Below are positions 1 through 8,400 of a stretch of DNA of 64,000 nt, one piece after another (position 1 is the stretch's first letter; each line of letters begins with the position of its first letter). The translations under genes were made by a program, and so were the position numbers. Source of the stretch: Bacteroidetes bacterium UBA1941 (lineage in GTDB: Bacteria > Bacteroidota > Bacteroidia > Chitinophagales > LD1); assembly GCA_002336805.1 (NCBI GenBank), contig DDEZ01000006.1, positions 1-64,000 of the forward strand, given 5' to 3'. A model generated the notes under the pieces. It saw nothing but the letters and a program-made list of their open reading frames with translations. It did no database searches and had not been told where the DNA came from.

Positions 1-171
1 TGCATTCCAAACGGATAGTAGTCTGAACCCGTAGACTCCTTATGTATACTAGGCTTCAAGTGATATTAGTTACTATGAAATTAAGCTTTTTAGCTTGTTT
101 TATGCCTATTGGGGGACTACTTCTTTGGTACCTGATCACTTGCTTTTTGGGCATTAAATCGGAGTCCGGCC

Positions 172-220
172 CTTCCGGAGTTGTACTCCGGAAGTAGCTA
201 CTATAGGCACTTGTAGTGCC
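172..220. repeat. REP-like double hairpin, copy 1
   Basis: Two perfect inverted repeats lie side by side. The first has 9-bp arms CTTCCGGAG/CTCCGGAAG around a TTGTA loop (172-194). The second has 5-bp arms GGCAC/GTGCC around the same TTGTA loop (206-220). A GTAG tetranucleotide sits at the foot of the first hairpin, as in REP elements mobilised by RAYT transposases, but no such transposase is in the window. It lies 140 bp upstream of the first paralog gene and is repeated 715 bp later. Confidence 0.7.
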
Positions 221-359
221 GCACGTAGCGCCTGTCGCCACGTCCCTTTCCGCGCTTGCAATGCCTGACAGAAGTTCCACAAAGGCCAAGCGATCTTACA
301 TGCCTCTCATATATCGAATCAACCTCCTTTTCACTATCTTGCAGCAAACGTAACCATCT

Positions 360-845
360 ATGAAATACACTACAGTCTTATTACTTATTGTCCTTTCACT
401 CCGGCTTTCTGCACAGCGCACATCGCTACTTTTTTTGCACCATGACCATGAGCCCACCGCATCTGCCATAGATTATTCATTCACCACTGGTGTGCCTGTA
501 GATAAGGATGCCAAGTGCAGCGAGTCTAAGCGCCTGAAAAAAGCCGGCACTATACTCATAGCCACAGGCACGGGAATGGCAGGGGCAGGTTTAATACTGG
601 CAACGGCCGGCTTTGTATACACTATGAGGCATATAGATGACTATAATAATGACAGGGGAGAACAACTCTATATATCAAGTGGTGTGATAGGAGGTGTCGG
701 GATGCTAGGCATACTTAGTGGTATTCCCACACTAGCCGTAGGCAGGGCAAAGGGCTGGAAGTATTGTGGCGGGAATCCCCACTTGTACAGACATCATCAC
801 GTCTATATTAGTACAAACGGCACCAACCTCGCACTCAACTTCTAA
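360..845 (+). CDS. small secreted or membrane protein, paralog A
   Basis: I do not recognise the family. The 161-residue product has an N-terminal signal peptide ending near LSAQ (residue 19). A hydrophobic stretch at about 60-90 is followed by a second, glycine-rich one (SSGVIGGVGMLGILSGIP) near 105-122. The C-terminus is histidine-rich and ends in a beta-strand-like tail, NGTNLALNF, with a terminal Phe such as many outer-membrane proteins have. Location in the envelope is inferred. It is the upstream member of a tandem gene pair: the product at 1076 shares the signal peptide, the SKRLK motif, the glycine-rich segment and an almost identical C-terminal tail. The copies differ most in the middle, so they are diverging rather than fresh. 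Confidence 0.75.
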   Translation: MKYTTVLLLIVLSLRLSAQRTSLLFLHHDHEPTASAIDYSFTTGVPVDKDAKCSESKRLKKAGTILIATGTGMAGAGLILATAGFVYTMRHIDDYNNDRGEQLYISSGVIGGVGMLGILSGIPTLAVGRAKGWKYCGGNPHLYRHHHVYISTNGTNLALNF

Positions 846-886
846 TTCGGTATATGCCTGTACAGCCATGAGTTTATAGCCCCGCC

Positions 887-935
887 CTTCCGGAGTTGTA
901 CTCCGGAAGTAGCTACTATAGGCACTTGTAGTGCC
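887..935. repeat. REP-like double hairpin, copy 2
   Basis: This is the same pair of hairpins as at 172-220: arms CTTCCGGAG/CTCCGGAAG at 887-909 and GGCAC/GTGCC at 921-935, both with TTGTA loops. The match extends through the following 140 bp up to the next start codon, so hairpin, leader and gene were duplicated as one unit of about 715 bp. Confidence 0.7.
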
Positions 936-1075
936 GCACGTAGCGCACGCCGCCACGTCTCTTTCCACGCTTGCAATGCCTGCCATAAGTTCTACAAAGG
1001 CTAAGCGACCTCACATGCATCCTATACGACGAATCAACCTCTTTTTCATTATCTTGCAGCAAACGCAACCCATCT

Positions 1076-1567
1076 ATGAAATACACTACAGTCTTATTAC
1101 TTATTGCCCTTTCACTCCAGCTTTCAGCACAGCAGCACACCTCAGTACTCTTTTTGCATCGGGACTGTGAGCCTACCGCTTCTGCTATGGATTATTCATT
1201 CACCACTGGCGCGCCCGTAGATGATGATGCCCGATGCCGCCAATCTAAGCGACTGAAAACAGCAGGCACTGTACTAATAGCCGGTGGGGGCGGGATGGTA
1301 GTAGTAAGCTTGGGATTGGCAGCCGGAGCTGTTTTCTATCAATTGACAAGTAAAGATGTCATCGATCAGAAGGTTGAGGCGATCTCCATATCCAGCGGTG
1401 TGATAGGAGGTGTTGGAATGCTTGCGATACTGAGCGGTATACCCACGCTCGTCGTGGGCAAGGTACATTCCAGGGAATATTGTGGCGATGATACCGACAG
1501 GCACAGCCATCATCATCATCACGTCTATATCAGTACAAACGGCACCAACCTGGCACTCAACTTCTGA
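1076..1567 (+). CDS. small secreted or membrane protein, paralog B
   Basis: The product has 163 residues and is a tandem paralog of the one encoded at 360. It keeps the signal peptide (cleavage near LSAQ), the SKRLK motif, two hydrophobic segments and the HVYISTNGTNLALNF tail, with a run of histidines just before the tail. The His-rich stretch could bind metal, but that is speculative. Start and leader are duplicated together with the coding sequence, which supports ATG at 1076 as the real start. Function is unknown. Confidence 0.75.
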   Translation: MKYTTVLLLIALSLQLSAQQHTSVLFLHRDCEPTASAMDYSFTTGAPVDDDARCRQSKRLKTAGTVLIAGGGGMVVVSLGLAAGAVFYQLTSKDVIDQKVEAISISSGVIGGVGMLAILSGIPTLVVGKVHSREYCGDDTDRHSHHHHHVYISTNGTNLALNF

Positions 1568-1586
1568 TTAGAGGTTTGCCGGTACC

Positions 1587-1967
1587 CCCCGCTGTTCCAA
1601 GTGTAGCGCAGCTCAATTTGGAACTCAGAATAGATTCAAGTCTCAGACTTGAGGCGTAGTACGAGTGAGCCGTAAATTAATGCTATCCCGTAGCCTACCC
1701 TATCTCCGCCACCGGCGGCACCTTCCGCGAGGTCCAGCGCGTCAGCGCCACTATCAGCATCCCCTTGAAGGTGTCTACCCCGCTGTTCCAAGTGTAGCGC
1801 AGCTCAATTGGGAACTCAGAATAGATTCAAGTCTCAGACTTGAGGCGTAGTACGAGTGAGCCGTAAATTAATGCTATCCGATAGCCTACCCTATCTCCGC
1901 CACCGGCGGCACCTTCCGCGAGGTCCAGCGCGTCAGCGCCACTATCAGCATCCCCTTGAAGGTATCT
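1587..1967. repeat. two tandem copies of a 191-bp unit
   Basis: Copy 1 (about 1587-1777) and copy 2 (about 1778-1967) are nearly identical with a period of 191 bp. Each contains a GTTCCAA/TTGGAAC inverted repeat and a TCAAGTC-TCA-GACTTGA hairpin, followed by the last 25 or so codons of the membrane protein gene that ends at 1886. Only copy 2 is joined to the intact gene, so copy 1 carries an orphaned gene tail. The hairpin unit resembles a second REP-like family. Outside the intact gene this stretch has no credible coding sequence. Confidence 0.8.
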
Positions 1968-2281
1968 ATCACCAGGTTGTCAGGTTTGTGATAACCCACA
2001 TAGATCGCTATCCCTATCGCCATCCAGAAGTAGCCCATCAGGTAGCACAGCATGATATAGTGCCGGTCATAGTGCCACAGCTCATAGATAGCCAGGCACA
2101 GTATCAGCGAGAGGAAGCAGCACAGCCACCCCACTATATAGCTAAGAAAGTCCGTGTCAGCCGTGAGCGTCACACCAAATTGCTGGGATACCAGATCCTT
2201 GGCAAAGAAAATACCCAGGCTCAGTCCTACTTCAATGATCAGAGAGAGGATCAATACGGCGAGCAATAGTTTACGAGGCAT
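1886..2281 (-). CDS. small four-helix integral membrane protein
   Basis: The product has 131 residues and is mostly hydrophobic, with about four predicted membrane segments (near 5-25, 44-66, 75-95 and 105-125). It has no motif I can assign to a family. The C-terminus (TSRKVPPVAEIG) is polar and probably cytoplasmic. The 3' end of the gene lies inside the 191-bp tandem repeat, so a duplicate of its last codons lies downstream. The gene stands alone on the minus strand. The start at 2281 is the first in-frame ATG and begins directly with a basic residue and a membrane helix. Confidence 0.6.
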   Translation of the reverse strand: MPRKLLLAVLILSLIIEVGLSLGIFFAKDLVSQQFGVTLTADTDFLSYIVGWLCCFLSLILCLAIYELWHYDRHYIMLCYLMGYFWMAIGIAIYVGYHKPDNLVIDTFKGMLIVALTRWTSRKVPPVAEIG

Positions 2282-2388
2282 AGAGATTAGTTTTAGTATC
2301 AGTAAGGTAGTGATATTTTATCAGACAGTTTCTTGTACGTTATTTTAAAGATAGCCTGTCAGTCATATTGAAGCAAATGTTGTGCTAC

Positions 2389-3036
2389 TCATATATAGCT
2401 ATGCCTGACTGCATAGAGGATCAGTCCGATAGCATTTCTTACTCCTACACGGTGTATCAGTTCTTGCCGCATACCTTCTATAGTGCGGGGGCTATAGTGC
2501 ATTTCCCGGGCTATCTCCGCAGTGGTCTTTTCGTGGCTCAGTGCCCTGATCAGCTCCAGTTCTCTTTCCGTAAAACTGATATCTGTTTTTTCAAAGACTG
2601 GCATGATCAGATTCTTCTTCAGGAGCTTATTGAGCATGATTTTGTTTGTCCTCTCGCTAAAGTAAAATCCATTTTGAGCAATGCTTTTGATAGCCATATA
2701 CACTTCGCCCGGCTCCTCATTTTTTGATACAAAGCCATGTGCACCTGCCTCTATGCATTCTATCACCGTACTATCCTCATCATGCATAGAGAGTACGGCG
2801 ATTTTGACAGCTATGGACTCTTTCTGTATGAGTTGGAGCACCTCCATGCCGGAGAGCTTCGGCATATTGAGGTCTAGGAGCAGGATATGTGGAGGAGCAG
2901 TTTTGAGCAGCGTGATAGCGGCATCTCCATCTGCTGCCTCACCATTGATAGCGATATCATTGTATTTACTCAGTTCTGCTATGATTCCCTTGCGGAGCAG
3001 GTGGTGGTCATCAGCCACTGCTACTTGTATAGCCAT
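2389..3036 (-). CDS. NarL/FixJ-family response regulator
   Basis: This is a two-component DNA-binding regulator of 215 residues. Residues 1-120 are a receiver domain with acidic residues in VADDHH, phosphoacceptor Asp near 55 (LLLDLNMP) and a Lys in VSKNEE. A LuxR-type helix-turn-helix follows at about 145-210 (SFTERELELI, TTAEIAREM, YSPRTIEGMRQEL). I place the start at the ATG at 3036, which begins directly with the receiver strand MAIQVAVADDH. An upstream in-frame start at 3084 would add 16 residues that do not belong to the fold. No histidine kinase is adjacent, so the partner is unknown. Confidence 0.88.
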   Translation of the reverse strand: MAIQVAVADDHHLLRKGIIAELSKYNDIAINGEAADGDAAITLLKTAPPHILLLDLNMPKLSGMEVLQLIQKESIAVKIAVLSMHDEDSTVIECIEAGAHGFVSKNEEPGEVYMAIKSIAQNGFYFSERTNKIMLNKLLKKNLIMPVFEKTDISFTERELELIRALSHEKTTAEIAREMHYSPRTIEGMRQELIHRVGVRNAIGLILYAVRHSYI

Positions 3037-3113
3037 AGGTCTTTGTTTTTTCAGATAGGTCGTTTCACGGCTCACACACTTCATCGATCTTGGGTATCGG
3101 GATTATGTGACTA

Positions 3114-3159
3114 CCGTACTTTTGCATGTTTCGCATGCGTAGTAGTACGGATTTTTTTT
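3114..3159 (+). terminator. orphan intrinsic terminator
   Basis: A hairpin with outer arms CCGTACT/AGTACGG (3114-3120 and 3144-3150) and inner arms GCATG/CATGC is followed by eight T residues. It is oriented to stop plus-strand transcripts, yet the only upstream gene is on the minus strand. It lies in the leader of the response regulator gene at 3036. Confidence 0.5.
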
Positions 3160-3605
3160 GGGGCTATTACATTTCAAATTTAGTATTTCCACTCTTGATG
3201 CGAAAAAAATTAAGTGTAAAATTTGTATCACCAAAACACAGATGACTGGATGGATGATGCAGTCGTAGTCATTATCTCATCCACTTCAGTCCAGCTTATT
3301 TCAGAGTTTTTTGATGGCTTTTCTTTTCTGATGGTGATACACTCAGTATGAGTGCATCCAGGCTATTGCATATTGACCAGGGGAACCGCCGAACACCTCA
3401 TTTACAAAGTAGGCAATCGTAAAAACCAGACTATGAAAGAATTGTTTTCTCCGCACTGACTGCCGTACGCTGTTTTTTAAGCTCACATCTTTTTATCGCA
3501 TGATCCGGGTATGCGCGCTCAGGCGTGATGAGGGCGTATTGTGCCTGATCAGGAGGGAATAGCCGAACACCCATTATACAAAGTAGGCAACAAACTAAAA
3601 CAAAA
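3160..3605. repeat. spacer with a degenerate duplicated leader
   Basis: This gene-free stretch carries two diverged copies, 174 bp apart, of a leader containing GCCGAACAC and CAAAGTAGGCAA (3388-3416 and 3562-3590). The second copy leads into the T9SS cargo gene at 3606. The first leads into an ATGAAAG start that stops after a few codons (3433), so it looks like the remnant of a lost duplicate. I see nothing else coding here. Confidence 0.55.
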
Positions 3606-5147
3606 ATGATTATGAAAAGGTTACTCACTATTGCCATATCGTTTATCCTGACAGTCCATGTCTACGGACAGGCTGCACTCTATGCACCTGCAGCCACTGC
3701 CCCGGGTAGCGGCGGATGCTATACCGGTATAGGTATTAATAAGGCTAAACCGGATTTCCCGCTGGATATAGTCGGCGGAGGCAAGCGTATCAATCAGTAC
3801 AATTTTGACAGGTGCATCCGGATCAAGGGAGGGGCGATGGGCTTCCAGCTGGCTGGCGCCATTATGTGGGATGGGACCAATATTACCAATTGCACTACCA
3901 ACTTTATGCTCGGTGGGCCGGGAAATACTCCAGGTGCAGGCGGTAGTCTTGGCAATTACTATTTTGCCATCCAGAAATCGACATCTGTAGACTCTACTCA
4001 CCTGTGCGGAGATACTGCCGGTCCGGCCAGCTTTACTACAGCGGCTACGATATATGGATATGATATCGCTGGCAATAGGCCCGGAAGCTTCCAGTTTTAC
4101 AATAATGTACTCATTGATAATACAAACCACGATGGCTTGGTAGGTATAGGCACTACAGCTCCCAGCACTCAGTTGCACACTACAGGCGGCGTGAGGTTCG
4201 CCGGGCTGACTGCTGGCGGGGCTACGCGCACCATCGTATCTGATGCCAATGGTGTACTGTACTATCAGGTCGGTACGCCGGTCAGTAGTACCTGCACCAA
4301 CACCAACTTTGTGCCTAAGACCACAGGTGTCAATACACTGGGCTGCAGTCTGATATGGGACAATGGCAGCACTGTAGGGATCAATACTACATCGCCGCGC
4401 ACATATAACTCAGCTACCTCTTACGCATCTGTGAGCGGGCCGCCGGTCAATGGTACGACAGCGACGCTGGATGTCAATGGCCTTACATTTACCAATTCAC
4501 TCGTAGTGTCTTCTGATGCACGGTTCAAAAAGAATATACAGAGAGTAGACAATGCACTTGACATAGTCATGAAACTCAATGGTGTGAGCTATGACTGGAA
4601 CAGGGAGTCCTTCAAGGATCGCAATTTTGACAATATCAAACAGGCTGGATTCATAGCTCAGGAGGTAGAAAAGGTATATCCTCTGGCCGTGATCAGGGAT
4701 GATAAAGGATATTATGCCATGAACTACAATGCCATACTTCCGCTGCTCACTGAGGCTGTAAAGGATATCAACAACCAGCTGGTGCAGGAGAAAAGAGAAA
4801 ATGCCGCACTCCGTCAGCAGATCAATGATTTATGCAATAGTGGCTGCGCCTCTCTGAGGGGAAGTGGAAGCAGCAACGATGCGTCTAATCAATTGCTGCA
4901 AAACGTACCTAATCCGTTTTCCGGGCAGACCTCTATAGGCTACGTGATCAATACCGGTAGTACTGCACGTCTCAATGTGAATGCTATAGACGGAAAGCTG
5001 ATAAAGGCAATAGAATTGCCGGTCAAAGGTCAAGGAACTGTCACCATTCAGGCAAATGAAATAAACCCAGGCACCTACACTTATACCTTGGTGGTAGATG
5101 GCAAGGTGATAGACACCAAACTCATGGTCATCACTTCTCAGCAATAA
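3606..5147 (+). CDS. T9SS-secreted protein with S74 intramolecular chaperone domain
   Basis: The product has 513 residues. A signal peptide (cleavage near VYGQ) is followed by a Gly/Thr/Asn-rich beta-type region to about 295. An S74 endosialidase-chaperone domain spans about 300-395; it has the SSDARFKKNI motif with the Ser and Lys expected of the self-cleaving dyad, then GFIAQEVEKVYP and YNAILPLLTEAV. A short coiled coil (about 380-412) comes next, then a T9SS type A sorting tail (about 430-513, starting NVPNPFSGQTSI). In this family S74 trimerises a fibre and then cuts itself off; whether that happens here is inferred. A second ATG at 3612 (MKRLL) is an equally good start. A strong terminator follows the gene. 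Confidence 0.85.
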   Translation: MIMKRLLTIAISFILTVHVYGQAALYAPAATAPGSGGCYTGIGINKAKPDFPLDIVGGGKRINQYNFDRCIRIKGGAMGFQLAGAIMWDGTNITNCTTNFMLGGPGNTPGAGGSLGNYYFAIQKSTSVDSTHLCGDTAGPASFTTAATIYGYDIAGNRPGSFQFYNNVLIDNTNHDGLVGIGTTAPSTQLHTTGGVRFAGLTAGGATRTIVSDANGVLYYQVGTPVSSTCTNTNFVPKTTGVNTLGCSLIWDNGSTVGINTTSPRTYNSATSYASVSGPPVNGTTATLDVNGLTFTNSLVVSSDARFKKNIQRVDNALDIVMKLNGVSYDWNRESFKDRNFDNIKQAGFIAQEVEKVYPLAVIRDDKGYYAMNYNAILPLLTEAVKDINNQLVQEKRENAALRQQINDLCNSGCASLRGSGSSNDASNQLLQNVPNPFSGQTSIGYVINTGSTARLNVNAIDGKLIKAIELPVKGQGTVTIQANEINPGTYTYTLVVDGKVIDTKLMVITSQQ

Positions 5148-5170
5148 TTCACTCTCTAAAACTGAAATGT

Positions 5171-5203
5171 CCCCGTATGCTCACTGCATACGGGGATTTT
5201 TTT
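5171..5203 (+). terminator. intrinsic terminator of the T9SS cargo gene
   Basis: A perfect 10-bp stem CCCCGTATGC/GCATACGGGG around TCACT is followed by an A and a run of T. It starts 24 bp after the stop codon at 5147. Confidence 0.93.
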
Positions 5204-5460
5204 GCGTACGATACATGGTTCTTGTTTAGCCATCGGCAGGCGCACTATATACATTGATATCTAGTTAATTAGTGCGCGGTGGTCACAGCACCCTCATCTA
5301 TCACTCTGATCCACATGCGCATCCTGGTGTCAGAGCTGTCTTTGCCATCTCTCCTCCACTATCGCTCCACAGTCGAAAAACTTGCCTCCCGGTCATGCCC
5401 CACGCCACCCACCACCCCGCTCAAACCCAGCGATAGCAATACGCCTATAGTCGGAAAACT
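5204..5460. other. spacer between convergent genes, nothing seen
   Basis: Together with the terminator this makes a 313-bp gap between two convergent genes. I find no convincing open frame, hairpin or repeat in it; the one plus-strand ORF (5279-5488) lacks similarity and runs into the downstream gene. Confidence 0.5.
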
Positions 5461-8400
5461 TCAGCTCAGGGCCACCTCTACGGCATGATCCCGGCCATCA
5501 TCTGACAGGATGATAGTGAGGTCTGCCACAGCAGCTCCATCTACGGTGACACTTGTCACCGCCTTACCCTTATTGGCAAAGGTGATGGTATACGTGCTCG
5601 CTCCATACCTGTACTGTACCCGGAAGGCCTGCCAGTCATCCGGCACACATGGCCGGAAGTGGAGCTTGTCTCCCTCCTTGCGTAGCCCTACCACATACTC
5701 TATGATCAGCCTGTAGAACCATCCCGCCGAGCCGCTATACCAGGTCCACCCCCCACGGCCCAGATGAGAGGCCGCATAGACATCACCCGCTATCACATAT
5801 GGCTCTACCTTGTAGGTGTCTATATGAGCAGCATCCTTGCCATGGTTCAGCGGGTTTATCATAGCTAGCAGCTCACCCACCCGGTCATTCCGTCCCACCT
5901 CGGCAAAGGCTATGATGAGCCAGATAGCAGCATGTGTATACTGCCCGCCATTCTCCCGTATGCCGGGCACGTAGCCCTTGATATATCCCGGCTCCAGCGC
6001 CGACGAGTCGAAGGGAGGGTCCAGCAGTTTGATGAGGTTCTCATCCCTGCTCACCAGATAGCGGTAGGCAGACTCCAGAGCCTGTGTACGGCGCTCCATA
6101 CCGGCAGCGCCCGATATCACAGACCAGCTTTGTGCTATAGAGTCTATCCTGCACTCCGTATTGCTGGCTGTGCCCAGTGGCGTACCATCATCGAAGTAGG
6201 CCCTCCTGTACCACTCACCATCCCAGGCATTCTGCTCTATATGCTCCTGTAGCAGTGTGGCCTCCTTGTCGCATACCTTGGCGAACTCGTCATCGCCACG
6301 CAGCTGAGCCACACCCGCGAAGCGCTTCAGTATATCAAACAGGAAGAAGCTCAGCCAGACGCTCTCACCCTTGCCATGCCGGCCTACCTGGTCCATTCCA
6401 TCATTCCAGTCGCCGGTGCCTATGAGCGTGAGTCCATGCTCTCCATAGCGCATACCATGGCGTATAGCCCGTATGCAGTGCTCATAGAGAGAGGCAGACT
6501 CGCCGGATATAAGAGGCAAGTCATAGTTAGACTCTTCATCAGGATTGAGCTGGCGTCCCTCTATGAATGACACCGTCTCATCCAGTATAGACACATCTCC
6601 CGTGCACCGGATATAGCGCTCTGTCACAAAGGGTAGCCACAGATAATCATCCGAGCACTTGGTCCGCACACCCCGGCCTACAGGCGGGTGCCACCAGTGC
6701 ATCACATCTCCCTCTTTAAACTGCTTGGACGCATGCAGCAGTATCTGGCGCCGTGCCAGTGAGGGCTCGCTATAGAGCAGGGCCATGATGTCCTGCAGCT
6801 GATCGCGAAATCCGAATGCACCACCCGACTGGTAGAAGCCACTACGCGCCCATACACGGCTGGCCAGCACTTGATAGACCAGCCATCCGTTAGCCATGGT
6901 ATTGACAGCCTGGTCCGGGGTCTGCACCTGTACGGTGCTTACAGCTTCAGACCAGTAGTGGCGTACTTTATCCAGCGCCTCCTGGGCCTTGTCCCGTCCT
7001 TTCAACTGGCGTATTGTATTGACCGCATCCGCATGATGCTTGCCTGCACCCAGGCGGAATGTCACATCACGGCTCTGGTACTCACTCAGCTCAAAGGTGA
7101 CCTGGATAGCCGCACACGGATCAGCACCTATGCCCATACGGCTCGAGAGCCTGAGTCGGGACATAGCATCAGGACTCTGTATAGTAGCGTTCCTGCCCAG
7201 AAACTCAGTCCGGCTTCCCGTGTAGCTCTTGTTACTTTCATCGGTGTCAAAGAATGCTACCCGGTCAGGAAACTCCGTGCTATATGGGTTTCGCGCGAGT
7301 ATGGCACCTGTATCAGTATCTATCTCAGTAGTGACATACATGGATGTCTTCGCCTTCAGGTCTCCCAGTACCCAGTCTGCGTAGCCTGTCACAGATAGTT
7401 TGCGTACACGGCCCGAGATATTCTTTAGCTTTAGTACTGTAAACTTGATCGTAGCTGCCAGGTCTACATAGACCCATACCTCTGACTGTATACCCGCCTC
7501 GATATGCTCAAAGACGCTATATCCAAAACCATGTCTGACCTTGTACGGAGAAGCAACGGCGCTCATGAGCGGCAGCGGCGACCAGTAGTAGCCGCTCTCT
7601 TCATCACGGATGTAAAATGTCTCTCCTCCCTGATCGCTTACAGCATCATTGCTCCATGGGGTCAGGCGGTACTCATGAGCATTTTCACTCCATGTGTAGC
7701 ATTGCCCGCTCTCCGATACCAGCGTACCAAAGTCAGCGTTGGCCAGCACATTGACCCAAGGAGCCGGCGTACGTACGCTATCTGTGATGCGTATGATATA
7801 CTCCCTGCCATCACTACTGAAGCCTCCATATCCATTGTCAAAGATGAGGTCGTCAGCCTTCAGCTTGAGGTCCTCAGTAGGCTGATGCGTTTGCGTAGGT
7901 ATGATGTATGGTATGGCGGCCTTGCCCGGCGTTTTACGGTTTATAAATTCAAGGAGGGAGTTGTCTGCACTGGATATGCAGATCCTCGCTACTGTCTGCA
8001 TCAGTACAGTGTCCTCTACCGGCACCTGGTCCGCTCCCCGCACAAAGATACCACCTGATTGTTCCGTCGTCTTACCGGCTATCAGGCTGGTGATCTGATT
8101 TTGCAGGGCCTGGCGGTAGCCACCATGGCTCTCATTCCAGATCACAAGGTCTACGAGCAGCCCTTTCATACGCCAGAATGTATGTGCCTGTACCAGCTGG
8201 CGTATCAGATCTACATTGGCATTTTCTCCTACGCGCAGCAGTACTATGGGCAGGTCGCCCGAGATAGAGTAAGGCCATAACCCGGACTGGCCCTTGCGGT
8301 TCTTGATCAGTATGGCAGGCTCAGCGCGTAGCGCAGGATTGATATACAGCACTGATCCAGCCAGGCGGCTGTATAGTTGCGCTTCGGCCTCAGAGGCATT

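Noticed and set aside
1665..2269. two plus-strand frames beginning MSRKLM
   Set aside because: They start inside the 191-bp repeat and run antisense to the membrane protein gene; the shared start is only the repeat.
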